Shown in pieces: positions 24,585 to 34,557 of a DNA stretch of 64,000 nucleotides. A model generated the notes under the pieces. That model was not told the DNA's origin, ran no database searches, and was given only the letters and a program-made list of their open reading frames with translations. How positions within the stretch are numbered: the stretch's first letter is position 1; the number at the start of each line of letters is the position of its first letter. Source of the DNA: Chitinophaga lutea (GTDB lineage Bacteria > Bacteroidota > Bacteroidia > Chitinophagales > Chitinophagaceae); assembly GCF_003813775.1 (NCBI RefSeq), contig NZ_RPDH01000002.1:2356001-2420000 (forward strand), written 5' to 3'. The translations under genes were made by a program, and so were the position numbers.

Positions 24585-25718
24585 ATGAAAAATATTTTCC
24601 TCAGCGCGGTGGCGGCCGTCAGCGTGTCCGCCGTCTGCAACGGCCAGCAACCCGTATCATTCAGGAAACACGTGATCAGCAGCATATTTGTGTCTGAAGG
24701 GTCTGCCACCGGCGATGTCAACAACGACGGCAAAACCGATATACTGGCAGGTCCTTACTGGTACGAAGCCCCTTCCTGGAAACGCCATCAGCTTCATGCA
24801 GATACGACCAACGCCATTCCCGGCTATTGCACCACATTCCTCAATTTCTGCATGGACGTGAACAGCGACGGCCGTGTTGACCTCATCCGCTTCGACCAGC
24901 CCGGCGCCGTTTGCGCCTGGTACGAAAACCCCGGTAAAACCGGCGTGCGCTGGCAGCAGCACGTCATCCTGAAAACAGCCGGCAACGAAACGCCCCTGCT
25001 CGAAGATGTGGACGGCGACGGGCGAAAAGACCTGATCTGTAACGATTCCGAAGCCCGGCAGGTGATCTGGCTCAAATCCCCCTCGGGAAAAAACAGCAAG
25101 GAATGGGAGCGGTACATCATCAGCAACGACAGCCTGCGGGGCACTCACAAATACACCCACGGCCTCGGCTGGGGCGACATCAACGGCGACGGCAGAAAAG
25201 ACGTGATCATCCGGAACGGCTGGTGGGAATCACCGGCGGATGTGAAACAAACCGGATGGACCTTCCACCCCGCCGACCTCGGCAAGGAATGCGCCAACAT
25301 GGTAGTGCTGGACGCCGACCGCGACGGCGATGCGGACATCATCAGCTCGTCGGCCCACAACTACGGCATCTGGTGGTACGAGCAGCAACCCAACGGATGG
25401 ACGACGCACGAGATCAGCAAACAATTCTCGCAAACGCATGCGCTGATCATGGCAGATATCAACAACGACCGGCACCCCGACTTCGTCACCGGCAAACGTT
25501 ATTTTGCCCACAACGGCAAAGACCCCGGTGCATTCGAACCCGCCGTATTGTACTGGTTCGAATACAAACCCGGCCAAACGCCCGCCTGGACGCCCCACCA
25601 GATCGACAATAACTCCGGCGTCGGGAATGGTTTTGTGGTCACGGATATGAACGGCGATAAAAAAACCGACATCGTGGTCTCCAATAAAAAAGGCGTGTTC
25701 TACTTCGAGCAGCGATGA
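24585..25718 (+). CDS. Secreted FG-GAP/VCBS-repeat protein
   Basis: The ATG at 24585 begins a signal peptide (NIFLSAVAAVSVSAVCNGQ), giving 377 residues. It holds about six FG-GAP-like propeller blades, each with a calcium-loop motif: GDVNNDGKTDILAGPYWYE, MDVNSDGRVDLIRFD, EDVDGDGRKDLICND, GDINGDGRKDVIIRNGWWE, LDADRDGDADIISSS and TDMNGDKKTDIVVSN. This predicts a beta-propeller that binds calcium and a surface glycan or protein. The blade tails (YWYEAP, WWESP, YWFEY) are the lectin-like type often fused to glycan enzymes. It is not fused here and ends at a terminator. Confidence 0.88.
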   Translation: MKNIFLSAVAAVSVSAVCNGQQPVSFRKHVISSIFVSEGSATGDVNNDGKTDILAGPYWYEAPSWKRHQLHADTTNAIPGYCTTFLNFCMDVNSDGRVDLIRFDQPGAVCAWYENPGKTGVRWQQHVILKTAGNETPLLEDVDGDGRKDLICNDSEARQVIWLKSPSGKNSKEWERYIISNDSLRGTHKYTHGLGWGDINGDGRKDVIIRNGWWESPADVKQTGWTFHPADLGKECANMVVLDADRDGDADIISSSAHNYGIWWYEQQPNGWTTHEISKQFSQTHALIMADINNDRHPDFVTGKRYFAHNGKDPGAFEPAVLYWFEYKPGQTPAWTPHQIDNNSGVGNGFVVTDMNGDKKTDIVVSNKKGVFYFEQR

Positions 25719-25725
25719 TCAATAA

Positions 25726-25752
25726 AAAAGGAGGGCGATCGCCCTCCTTTTC
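25726..25752. terminator. Bidirectional terminator between VCBS and glycosidase genes
   Basis: AAAGGAGGGCGATCGCCCTCCTTT is a perfect palindrome with flanking A and T runs, placed between the two converging stops (25718 and 25756). Confidence 0.9.
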
Positions 25753-25755
25753 ATT

Positions 25756-27903
25756 TTATTCAATCACCCACCAGCTATAGCTTCCGGGTGCCAGCGTAAC
25801 CGTCATGCTGATCTCAAAATTCCGGTTCAGCGGGTATGTTTTCAATGTTTTCCCCGATTCTTTTACTTTCGCCGTTGTGGTGAGGCCTGTGTAATACAGC
25901 GGCACCGCAATGGTTCTGGTAATGCTCGTCTTAAGCGGGTTGTACAGGATGAGTAGACCTTTTTCCTTCAGCTGCGGGTTGGCGTGCAGGATGCCGTCCC
26001 AATCCCGGGCATCGGGGCGGCGGAGGTGGATCACATCCGAATTCAGGATATCGCGGTATTGTTTGTACCAGTTCACCATATCCGTCACCACTTTTTTGGT
26101 TTCTTCCGAATCGTACAGGCGCGGGCCGCGGTAGCAGGCCTGTACACCGGCGCCGTAATACTGGAACATCAGTTGTTTGTAATCGTCCAGGTGATCTTTC
26201 AAAGGCTCCAGCACGGCTTCGGGGCCGCCGCCGTGGTAGCGGGTAAGCGGCACAAATCCCCAGCCCATGGAAGGCGTTTTTTCCCAGGTGCCGTCGAATA
26301 TATTCTGGCGGTTGAGGATCTTCTGCTGTTCGCGGGAGAGCGAAAAGTTCACTTCGCGGTAGCCCAATGCGATTTTGTTGGTGCCGTCGAGGAAGTACCA
26401 GTCGGGGGCATTGATGTACACCCCTTTTTCATTGAGCCAGCGGTAGAGCTCCTTCTGGATTTCCATCTGCCGCCATTGCGAATCGTCCAGTCCCTTGTGG
26501 CCGGGGTGCGTGGTAGACGCACAAACGTCGCCGGGGTAAGGCCCGTCATTTTCCCAGATGTCGAATCCGGTTTGGGTGATGAACGCTTTGATTTTATCGC
26601 GGTAAGCCAGGCCCCATTCGCTGCCGAAGCAGGGCGCATTCCCGAAAAACGCGCCGCCGGGTTTGCCGGTAACGGGGCTGATCACATCGTCTTTATCGCT
26701 GATGCGGCGGGAGCTGAACAGCGAATAGCCGCCGATCAGGATGCCTTTGCTGTGCGCATACGCCGCGTTTTTCTTCCAGCGGGCGATATTGGCGGCGGAG
26801 GTATCTTCCATGTTTACATGACTGCCGAAACTGAGGATGAGCGCTTCATACCCGGTGGCGGCACATTGGTCCACGGCCTCTTTCACCTGCTCATCGTTTT
26901 TGCTGACGAGGTGCATAAAGATGGGATTGCCCGTGGTCCAGGGCGCAATGGTGCGGTACATCTTCCGTACGGCGAGGCCGCGGCGCTCACGGTCGTAGCT
27001 GTCCATCAGCAGTTCGTTGGTACCTACGGATGTAAACGTTTCGCCCTGGGGCAGTATCACATCCGTCACTTTATCCGGGTACACTTCCAGGAGGCAGGGC
27101 GTGCCCAGGTCGTAATTCACCTGCGAGGTGTACACCGAATCGGCTTTCCAGTGCGTGGTCTGATCGCTTACCGGGTACTGCATCGCGTTATTGAAGGCAT
27201 AGTTCGTTTCGACATAAATGCCCTGCGGCTTGCGCAATTGCGCCGGTGTGCCCACCACGGCGCTTTCTTCTTCCACCAGCGCCAGCATTTCGTTCACCAC
27301 CCGGTTTACGGAGATATTTTTACCGGCGCCGTTTTCGATCGTGAGCCATTTGGTGATCAGGGGAATGCCGTCGTACAGCGCATAATGCACTTTAACGGTC
27401 ACACCCTGCACCTCGGGTGTGCCGGCTTTATAGGTGAATGTCAGCTGTTTGCCCGTGGCCTGCTGCTTATTGCCGGCCCAGTATCTGGCTTTCCATTGAA
27501 CGCGCGGTTTGATATCCGCCACTTCATGTTTTACATACTGAAAGTCGCTGCTGCCTGCGGTAAACCCGTTCAGCCATTCAGGCAACAGGTAGGCATTTTC
27601 TTTCTGCCCATAGAGCCCGCCTACGTTGTATTCCTTCCCGTTCAGCCCGATCCGTGCTTCCGGTTTGACGGCGCGCAACAGCTGCTGACCGTTGCTCAGG
27701 TTCACATAGTCAAAACAGGCCACGTTCGGCGCAATACGGAAGGCGCGTTTCACCAGGCCGTTCGTCAGCACCACATCCTGCCCTGCGGATTGTACTTCCG
27801 CTTTTGCCGTTACGGGCGTTACCAGCCAGTCTTTTTTCTGCTGGGCAAATGCCAGTTGGGTGATCAATGCCAACCCTGATAATGAAAGCCATCTTCTATT
27901 CAT
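25756..27903 (-). CDS. Secreted glycoside hydrolase, alpha-galactosidase-like (clan GH-D-like)
   Basis: This 715-residue protein has a signal peptide (LSLSGLALITQLAFAQ), an N-terminal beta-sandwich (about 25-310) and a catalytic barrel (about 350-650) with segments such as YEALILSFGSHVNMED, GFDIWENDGPYPGD and INAPDWYFLDGTNK. The layout resembles GH36 and GH27 enzymes, with an acid in ENDG at the usual nucleophile position. A C-terminal beta domain closes it (LAPGSYSWWVIE). It is the enzyme of the SusC/SusD locus, starting 97 bases after the SusD stop, and would act on the glycan that the pair captures. The exact GH family and substrate are uncertain. Confidence 0.75.
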   Translation of the reverse strand: MNRRWLSLSGLALITQLAFAQQKKDWLVTPVTAKAEVQSAGQDVVLTNGLVKRAFRIAPNVACFDYVNLSNGQQLLRAVKPEARIGLNGKEYNVGGLYGQKENAYLLPEWLNGFTAGSSDFQYVKHEVADIKPRVQWKARYWAGNKQQATGKQLTFTYKAGTPEVQGVTVKVHYALYDGIPLITKWLTIENGAGKNISVNRVVNEMLALVEEESAVVGTPAQLRKPQGIYVETNYAFNNAMQYPVSDQTTHWKADSVYTSQVNYDLGTPCLLEVYPDKVTDVILPQGETFTSVGTNELLMDSYDRERRGLAVRKMYRTIAPWTTGNPIFMHLVSKNDEQVKEAVDQCAATGYEALILSFGSHVNMEDTSAANIARWKKNAAYAHSKGILIGGYSLFSSRRISDKDDVISPVTGKPGGAFFGNAPCFGSEWGLAYRDKIKAFITQTGFDIWENDGPYPGDVCASTTHPGHKGLDDSQWRQMEIQKELYRWLNEKGVYINAPDWYFLDGTNKIALGYREVNFSLSREQQKILNRQNIFDGTWEKTPSMGWGFVPLTRYHGGGPEAVLEPLKDHLDDYKQLMFQYYGAGVQACYRGPRLYDSEETKKVVTDMVNWYKQYRDILNSDVIHLRRPDARDWDGILHANPQLKEKGLLILYNPLKTSITRTIAVPLYYTGLTTTAKVKESGKTLKTYPLNRNFEISMTVTLAPGSYSWWVIE

Positions 27904-28000
27904 GCGATAAAAATATTTTAAATCTGAGAATAAAGCAGGCCCTTTAAGACTAAAAGGCCTGTTATTTATTAACCAAAATCAAACAGTAAAGAGGAGCCGT

Positions 28001-29716
28001 CTACTCCAGGGTCGGATTAAACGTGCCGTTGTTCCAACCCGCGTTCTGTATCAGTTTCGGATTTTTTTCAATTTCCGATTGTGCGATCGGGAAAAAATAA
28101 TACGTATCAGGCACCACCATCACATTGGTACCGTTGGAGATCAGCGGCACCACCTGGTAGGTGAAGTCCTGCGGCTGCAGCAGATATGCCGAGCCGTCGG
28201 CCGGGTTTTTACCGGGTTTCAGCGTGGCAAGCAGGCCGTGTTTTTTCATACCGTTCAGCAGCCCGAATTTGCGGGCCCTCCTGAGATCGGTGAAGCGTTT
28301 GCCTTCATAAATGAATTCGATCCGCCTCTCGTGGTAAATGGCCTCGCGGAGCTGGTCGCGCGTCATGGCGGCGTTGAGGCCATACAGGTTGGAGCCGCCG
28401 GGCTCAATGCCGGCACGTTTGCGGATCTGCACCAGTACGTCGAGCGCTTCGGCGCTGCGGCCGGTTTCGTTGGCGGCTTCGGCGAAGTTCAGCAATACTT
28501 CCGCATAGCGGATCTCCACCCAGTCGAGGTCGTTTTCCGTCACCACCGGTTGCGCCAGGCTCGGGTCCATGCCTTTAAGGGGATAAAAGCCGGTTCTGTT
28601 GAACAGCTGGCCGGGGCCGAACTGATCTTCCGCCGTGGCGATGCCCTGTACGGTATATTGCCTTCTGCCTGCTTTACCGCTCAGTTCATAAACACCACCG
28701 TTGTACACTACATTGGCGTAAAACCGCGGATCCCGGTTCTCCCAATAAGCCTGCACGTTGTAGGTATACGTCGAACTGCCCGGCTGCAGGCCATCTTTCA
28801 TCGGGAAGGCTTCCACCATTTCCCAGATGGGCTGATCGCCTCCGGTGGCGTTCTTGGATTCGCTCAGCGGACGGCACATGTCTTCCCGCCTGCCGTTGGA
28901 GCGGTTTGGTTTCATAAACAGCACGGACAGCACCGCTTCGCTGTTGCCTTCGTTGGCTTTATTAAACAGCGCGCCGTAGCTGTTCATCAGCGCATATCCC
29001 TGCGTGGCCAGATCTTCCTTGGCTTTTTTGTTCACCGTGTAAGCCGCCGCCCAATAAGCGTTATTGTAAGGATTGGAGGGATTGAACAGCGGACTGGCCT
29101 TGTACAGCAACACGCGGCCCAGGAACGCCAGCGCGGCCGGTTTATCCACACGGCCACGGTCGGCGCCGGTGAATTTCGGCGGCAGCAGTGCAATAGCCTG
29201 CTGCAGATCCGCTTCGATAAAGTCGAAACATTCTTTGGTAGAATTACGCGGCACCTGCAGGTCATCCTTGATGCCCTGTGGTTTGGTGAGGATAGGTACG
29301 CCGCCATGCGTCATCACCGCGTTGAAATAATTCCATGCCCGCAGGAAATACGCCTGGCCTTTCACCGGGTCTTTCACTTTCGCTTCGAGTGTACCTTTTT
29401 CGATTTCTTCAAACAACACGTTGATGTCCCGGATATTGGCATACGGCCACACTTTGAAGCTGCCGTTATTCACCTGCACCGCGCCCGCCTCAAGAACGCC
29501 CGCTGCCTCATCCGCATTACCGCCATTGTTTACCGGCCATTCGCCCGGCATGGTACGGCGGTAGAGGTCCGTGAGGTAAGCATTGGTCAGCTGCGGATCA
29601 TTCCACACTTTTTTCGGGTCGAATGCGCTGATATTTTCAACATCCAGGATTTTGTTACAACCCAGCGAAAACACCGCCAGGCTGACTACGATATATAAAA
29701 GCTGTGTACGTCTCAT
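28001..29716 (-). CDS. SusD/RagB-family surface glycan-binding lipoprotein
   Basis: This 571-residue protein has a lipoprotein signal (VVSLAVFSLGC, Cys at 20) and the SusD plan: N-terminal TPR-like helices around 60-250 with the insert at KPQGIKDDLQVPRNSTKECF, a long variable middle and a C-terminal region with RAGIEPGGSNLYGL, YHERRIEFIYEGKRFTDLRRARKFG (a family hallmark) and a final YYFFPIAQSEIEKNPKLIQN. It sits on the cell surface as the lid of the SusC barrel. It lies 10 bases after the SusC stop, so the two are cotranscribed. Confidence 0.95.
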   Translation of the reverse strand: MRRTQLLYIVVSLAVFSLGCNKILDVENISAFDPKKVWNDPQLTNAYLTDLYRRTMPGEWPVNNGGNADEAAGVLEAGAVQVNNGSFKVWPYANIRDINVLFEEIEKGTLEAKVKDPVKGQAYFLRAWNYFNAVMTHGGVPILTKPQGIKDDLQVPRNSTKECFDFIEADLQQAIALLPPKFTGADRGRVDKPAALAFLGRVLLYKASPLFNPSNPYNNAYWAAAYTVNKKAKEDLATQGYALMNSYGALFNKANEGNSEAVLSVLFMKPNRSNGRREDMCRPLSESKNATGGDQPIWEMVEAFPMKDGLQPGSSTYTYNVQAYWENRDPRFYANVVYNGGVYELSGKAGRRQYTVQGIATAEDQFGPGQLFNRTGFYPLKGMDPSLAQPVVTENDLDWVEIRYAEVLLNFAEAANETGRSAEALDVLVQIRKRAGIEPGGSNLYGLNAAMTRDQLREAIYHERRIEFIYEGKRFTDLRRARKFGLLNGMKKHGLLATLKPGKNPADGSAYLLQPQDFTYQVVPLISNGTNVMVVPDTYYFFPIAQSEIEKNPKLIQNAGWNNGTFNPTLE

Positions 29717-29726
29717 GGTCGTTCCA

Positions 29727-32700
29727 TTAAAAGTTTAAGTTAATGCCGCCGGTATAGGATTTCATGATGGGATAAGAATCCAGCTGTTCCTGCTCGGGAT
29801 CGGTTTCCTTGAATTTACTCATCACGAAGAGGTTGTTACCGGTGAAAAATACCTGCAGGTTACGCATGCCGATACGTTTTACGATATGGCGCGGAATGCT
29901 GTACGCCACATTCAGGTTACGCAGGCGGAGATAGGAGCCGTTGCGGATCCAGAAATTGGAGGGCGCCATGCCGGCTTCTTCGTATCCCCAGTCCAGTATT
30001 TTCGGGTATTTACCGTTGGGATTGTCGACCGACCAGGCGTCTTTCCATATTTCGAAATACGGGCGGTCTACCTGGAACACGCCGCCATTACGGTTTGTAT
30101 CGTCCGTATCCTTTGTATTGTTGGTCATGATGATCTTATCGTACGCGCCTACCCCCTGGAACAGGGCGTCTACACTGATCCCTTTCCACGACACGCCGAG
30201 GTTCACGCCGAAGTTGATGCGGGGGATGGCGTTGTCGGACAGGAAAGCCCGGTCGTTGTAATCCACTTTTCCGTCGGGCCCTTCGGAGAAGTTGGCGCCG
30301 CGGATGTCTTTATACAGGATGGTGCCGATGACGGGTTTTCTGCCGAACTGGGTAAAACCCTGCGCCGCCAGTTTATCTACCTTCGCCTGGTCTCTCATGA
30401 TGCCTTCCGAAACGAACCCGAAAATGCGGTTATCCGGATGACCGATCACGCTCCGCCAGGTGCCGCTAATGGCGGCCGCTTCGTCGCGTATCAGCCAGCG
30501 GTCTTTGGCATAGCCGATATTGGCGCCGATAGAAAAGTCCACTTCGCCTTTGCGGCCGCGGTATTGCAGAGATGCTTCGAATCCTTTTACGTCTTTGCTC
30601 GCATAGTTTTCAAACGGCAGCAATGCGCCCAGCGTGCCGGGTACGGTGCGCACCCTTTCGGTGAGGATGTCGGTCACCTTGCGGTTGAAATAGTCAATCT
30701 CACCGGTCAGTTTGCCCTGGAAGAGGGAGAAGTCGGCCCCGATGTTATAGGTCGCCGCTTTTTCCCAGGTAACGTCCGGATTGGGAAGCACCTTGGGGCG
30801 CAGGCCTGTGTTGAGGTTGGTGCCGAATACATAATTACCGAGGCCGTTGGGCTGTATCCAGTAGTTGTTCTGCCACTGGAAGGCAATGATGTTATCGTTG
30901 CCGGTGGAACCATAGGAACCGCGCAGCTTCAGCTCATCCACAAATGGCACATGAAAGAACTGCTCGCGGGAAATACGCCATGCCGCGGATACGGACGGGA
31001 AGAAGCCGAACCGTTTGCCCGGTGCGAAAATATAAGAGCCGTCTCTCCTGAACGAAAATTCCGCGATGTACTTTTCGTCGAATTCGTAGTGCAGGCGGCC
31101 TATCCAGGAAATCCTCGCGTAGGCGCCCTCACCGCCACCGAAAGAGCGGCGCTGCGCATCGCTGGAAGCGGCAAGGATCTGGTCTACGTTGCTCGACAAT
31201 AATTCAGAGGCCGTTCCACCGAAGTTTTTGGTGCGGCCCTCCGCCTGTTCATACACCAGGTTCGCATCAACACTGTGTTGGCCGAACTTGCGCGCGTAAT
31301 TCAGAAACCAGTTGAACTGATAGGAATTGTCGAAGTTGGCGTATTCCTGCACATTTTCATAACTGGCGCTGAGGTTGTGGATATTCATCTTGGTAAAATC
31401 GAGCGGGGCCGGTTCGTAGTTCGCCAGGCCGGAACCTGCCGTTTTATACTGAATGAAATAAGCTTTGTTGTGTTTTACGAATGCTTTGGCATTGCGCGTA
31501 TCTACGTTGTAGTTACCGGTTACCGAAGCGCTCAGGCCCGGCACGTGCGGGATTTTCAGGTCAATTTTCAGGATGCCGTTGAAGTTGTTATACACCACTT
31601 TGCGGTAGCCGCCGTTGAAGAGCAGCTCCGGTATGTGGAAACCGCCGTTCAGTACCGGAAATGCATCGGCATCTTCACGGCCGGCCGGCGTACCGTCGGC
31701 TTTCATGTAGAAAGGGCTGAGCCGGCTGGCGTTGAAAGTGGCGCGGTAAAAATCCGCCAGGGTAAGGCTTTCCTCCAGATCATACGGCCAGTAAAAACGG
31801 TCGCCGGTTCTGCGGTAACCGCTCACGTTCACCCCGATGTTGAGGTATTCGTTGATTTTAGCGTCCACCTTGGCGCGGAAGTTATACCGGTCGTACGCCG
31901 TATTGCGGAACGAACCGGTGGCTTTGTTGAAACCTGCCATCATAAAGTACCTGATCTGTTCCGTACCACCGTTCACGCTCAGGTTATGCTGCTGTGAGAG
32001 GGGGTTTTGCCAGATCATGTCCATCAGGTTGTATGATCTGTTCTTATAATAATCGAAAGCAGCCGCGCCGTACGGTACATTGCCCGGCCGGCCCAGGTTG
32101 AGGTGCTGGTTATTTTTATGCGTCAGTTCATCGGTGGCGGAATAAGACTGCAGCGGGCGGGTGGTACGGCTGGTAGTGAGGAAAGATTTGAAATTAAACG
32201 ACGGCACACCAAGCTTGCCTGTTTTGGTAGTTACCAGAATGACCCCGTCCGACGACCGAGAACCGTAAATAGCCGCGGTGGCAGCATCCTTCAGGATAGA
32301 TACCGTTTCCACCTCATTCGGGTCCAGCACGTCGAAGTCTGCCCGGGTAGACACAATGCCGTCGATCACGACCAGCGGAAAACCGCCGTTGGGCGAGCCT
32401 ACCCCGCGAATGGTAATATTGGAATTGGCGCCCACAAATCCCGAATTGTTAATGATCTGCGCGCCCGGTAAGCGGCCGGCCAGGGCGTTGGACAGGCTGG
32501 AAGTGGGGATAGATTCTATTTCCTTACCGCTGACCGACGCCACGGCGCCGGTGATGCTGGTGCGTTTCTGGGTGCCATAACCCACCACCACTACTTCATT
32601 CAGGCCCTTTGTATCTTCTTTCAGCACGATATCCCATTTGGATACGTCACTGATCCGTGCTTCATATTTCACAAAACCGATGGCCTGGAAAAGGAGGATG

Positions 32701-33221
32701 GCATTTTCGGGGGCGCTCAGCTCAAAAGAGCCGTCGATGCCCGTAGTAGTGCCGCCGGAGCCACCCATCACACGAATGGTAACGCCGGGAATGGGCGCGC
32801 CCTTTTCGTCGGTGACCCTGCCCTTGATGCGCTTGTCCTGCACCACTACCGCGCCGGACGACAGGATGATGAGGTCGCCGTTCATGACTTTGTATTGCAG
32901 ACCGGTATTGGAGAGCAGGATCTTCACCGCGTCGAGCACAGGCGTTTCCTTGAAAGACAGGTGCACGCTGGCGGTGCCGGGCAGCATCTCCTCCGTGTAC
33001 ATGAACCGTACATTCCCCTTTTTGCCCAGCATTTCCAACGCTTTTTTAAATCCTACCCCTTTCAGGTCGAGGCTCACTTTGGTATCCTGCGAATGCAGCG
33101 AAGCCGAGGCATTCAGGCAAAGCAGCACAGTAAAAACAAAAGTCCATTTCATGGCAAGCAGCATTTTGTGGACGGGCCACCTGTGCAGGCACAGGCTTCC
33201 CCCTAACCAGTTTTTTTTCAT
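29727..33221 (-). CDS. SusC-family TonB-dependent receptor with STN signalling domain
   Basis: This 1164-residue protein has an N-terminal signal, an STN (secretin/TonB short N-terminal) domain at about 45-120 (LDLKGVGFKKALEMLGKKGNVRFMYTEEMLPGT), a carboxypeptidase-like domain (IKGRVTDEKGAPIPGVTIRV), the TonB box region NEVVVVGYGTQKR, the plug (GRLPGAQIINNSG, ITIRGVGSPNGGFPLVVIDGI) and a 22-strand-type barrel to the C-terminal F (GGINLNF). The STN domain contacts the periplasmic part of FecR. Together with the upstream fecR and sigma genes this makes a cell-surface signalling circuit that is switched on when the glycan is bound. Confidence 0.95.
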   Translation of the reverse strand: MKKNWLGGSLCLHRWPVHKMLLAMKWTFVFTVLLCLNASASLHSQDTKVSLDLKGVGFKKALEMLGKKGNVRFMYTEEMLPGTASVHLSFKETPVLDAVKILLSNTGLQYKVMNGDLIILSSGAVVVQDKRIKGRVTDEKGAPIPGVTIRVMGGSGGTTTGIDGSFELSAPENAILLFQAIGFVKYEARISDVSKWDIVLKEDTKGLNEVVVVGYGTQKRTSITGAVASVSGKEIESIPTSSLSNALAGRLPGAQIINNSGFVGANSNITIRGVGSPNGGFPLVVIDGIVSTRADFDVLDPNEVETVSILKDAATAAIYGSRSSDGVILVTTKTGKLGVPSFNFKSFLTTSRTTRPLQSYSATDELTHKNNQHLNLGRPGNVPYGAAAFDYYKNRSYNLMDMIWQNPLSQQHNLSVNGGTEQIRYFMMAGFNKATGSFRNTAYDRYNFRAKVDAKINEYLNIGVNVSGYRRTGDRFYWPYDLEESLTLADFYRATFNASRLSPFYMKADGTPAGREDADAFPVLNGGFHIPELLFNGGYRKVVYNNFNGILKIDLKIPHVPGLSASVTGNYNVDTRNAKAFVKHNKAYFIQYKTAGSGLANYEPAPLDFTKMNIHNLSASYENVQEYANFDNSYQFNWFLNYARKFGQHSVDANLVYEQAEGRTKNFGGTASELLSSNVDQILAASSDAQRRSFGGGEGAYARISWIGRLHYEFDEKYIAEFSFRRDGSYIFAPGKRFGFFPSVSAAWRISREQFFHVPFVDELKLRGSYGSTGNDNIIAFQWQNNYWIQPNGLGNYVFGTNLNTGLRPKVLPNPDVTWEKAATYNIGADFSLFQGKLTGEIDYFNRKVTDILTERVRTVPGTLGALLPFENYASKDVKGFEASLQYRGRKGEVDFSIGANIGYAKDRWLIRDEAAAISGTWRSVIGHPDNRIFGFVSEGIMRDQAKVDKLAAQGFTQFGRKPVIGTILYKDIRGANFSEGPDGKVDYNDRAFLSDNAIPRINFGVNLGVSWKGISVDALFQGVGAYDKIIMTNNTKDTDDTNRNGGVFQVDRPYFEIWKDAWSVDNPNGKYPKILDWGYEEAGMAPSNFWIRNGSYLRLRNLNVAYSIPRHIVKRIGMRNLQVFFTGNNLFVMSKFKETDPEQEQLDSYPIMKSYTGGINLNF

Positions 33222-33246
33222 ACTTTTACTTTGGTTGTTATGAATA

Positions 33247-33290
33247 ATCGATTACTGAAGGGCATGCAACGCCCTTTTGGATAATTGATT
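33247..33290. repeat. Hairpin between fecR and susC genes (first locus)
   Basis: AATCGATTA (33247-33255) pairs with TAATTGATT (33282-33290), and inside it AAGGGC (33258-33263) pairs with GCCCTT (33271-33276). It lacks a T-run on the minus strand, so it may be a processing site or weak attenuator. The second locus has a hairpin at the same place (50586-50612). Confidence 0.45.
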
Positions 33291-33358
33291 CAAAACCCGG
33301 GGAATGTGACAGCATTCCCTGTTTTGTTTATCCTGGAAATTTGAACGAAAACAGAATT

Positions 33359-34450
33359 TTAGTTGATGGTAACTACGTTGCCTTCAATTGCATAACTGAA
33401 TGATTTGATTAATTGCATCGCCCTGAATGCCTGTTCAACAGTCTCTTTGTCGAAAATCCCCGTAAAGCGATATTTTTTTGCGTTTTGGTTGTTGATGACG
33501 ATGACGATGTTATACCAGCGTTCCAGCCTGGGCGCCAGTTCTTCTAACGTTTCATTATTAAATACCAGCTGGTTCCTGACCCAGGCTGTTTCAGTATAGA
33601 TCACGCTGTCCTGCTCCTCGAAAACAGGCCGTATGTTGCCTACCAGGTATTGATGGGCGTTTTTCGCCGGCTTATTTGCCGCAGCGGCGGGCCCTTCCTC
33701 CAGCACGAATTTCTCCATCGGGGCGAGCACGATCCGCTGCTCCGGCTTGTCGTCGATGTTCACTTCGATCTTTCCCGTGATGAGGGTCGCCTCCGTTATT
33801 TTATCGGCCGGGTAGGCTTTTACGTTCAGGGAGGTACCGAGTACGCGGATGCTGATTTTCCCGGTTTTGATGATAAACGGCCTGTCGGCTTTTTTAGCCA
33901 CGTCGAAAAACGCTTCCCCTTCCAGCTGCACCAGCCTTTCCCCCGCCTGGTTCATGTTGTAGTCGTACACCAGTTTGCTGCCGGCGTTGAGCCATACCCT
34001 CGACCCGTCCGGCAGCAGCAGGCTGGAGCGCGAGCCGTTTTTCACCGCCACTTCCGCCCGGGAAGCGAGGGGAGCCGCATCCTGGCCGCGGTACATCCGG
34101 ATGCCGGCAAACAAAGCCAGCAGGGCCGCCATGCCGGCCAGGGCGACAACCATCTTTCTATAACGGCGGCGGGGAGCCGGCTCTTCCTCCGCGGGCGCGT
34201 CAAAATCGTCCGCAAACCGCCGGCGGTGCTGCTGATAACTATCGCCCGTTTCTGCCGGCTGTTCTCCTTTTTGCCACAATTGCTGCAGTAGCTCCGCCTG
34301 GAAGAGGAATTCCGGCCGGGTGGCCAGCAGGTGGTCCAGCTCCGCCAGTTCGGCGGCAGTGGCTTCTCCGGCTAGTTTCCGGGCCATTAATTGTGTGATT
34401 CTTTCGTCTTCCATGAAATCCCAGTTGTCGCTTCTACTGATATCAGACAA
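33359..34450 (-). CDS. FecR-family anti-sigma factor
   Basis: This 363-residue protein begins with a cytoplasmic sigma-binding part (RITQLMARKLAGEATAAELAELDHLLATRPEF). One membrane helix follows at about 107-127 (VVALAGMAALLALFAGIRMY), then the periplasmic FecR domain (VKNGSRSSLLLPDGSRVWLNAGSKLVYD and GEAFFDVAKKADRPFIIKTGKISIRVLGTSLNVKAYP) and a C-terminal DUF4974 domain (FNNETLEELAPRLERWYNIVIVI, FTGIFDKETVEQAFRAMQL). It holds the ECF sigma factor at the membrane until the STN domain of the SusC protein signals. It lies between the sigma gene and the SusC gene. Confidence 0.95.
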   Translation of the reverse strand: MSDISRSDNWDFMEDERITQLMARKLAGEATAAELAELDHLLATRPEFLFQAELLQQLWQKGEQPAETGDSYQQHRRRFADDFDAPAEEEPAPRRRYRKMVVALAGMAALLALFAGIRMYRGQDAAPLASRAEVAVKNGSRSSLLLPDGSRVWLNAGSKLVYDYNMNQAGERLVQLEGEAFFDVAKKADRPFIIKTGKISIRVLGTSLNVKAYPADKITEATLITGKIEVNIDDKPEQRIVLAPMEKFVLEEGPAAAANKPAKNAHQYLVGNIRPVFEEQDSVIYTETAWVRNQLVFNNETLEELAPRLERWYNIVIVINNQNAKKYRFTGIFDKETVEQAFRAMQLIKSFSYAIEGNVVTIN

Positions 34451-34557
34451 GGTAAAAAGGGAAACTCCCTATTCTCCCGGACAATTTTTTTGAAGACCTG
34501 AAAGTGGGCTTGCACGGCAGGGATCATGCCGAAGAAGACTGTGTGCATCCTCCCGGG

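Noticed and set aside
25984..27879. Long open frame (631 codons) antisense to the glycosidase gene
   Set aside because: It mirrors the minus-strand gene, which has a signal peptide, barrel motifs and operon context. The plus-strand translation has no recognisable fold and comes from codon bias.
28079..31202. Long open frames (539 and 438 codons) antisense to the SusD and SusC genes
   Set aside because: The sense-strand genes show clear family hallmarks; the antisense frames are compositional shadows.
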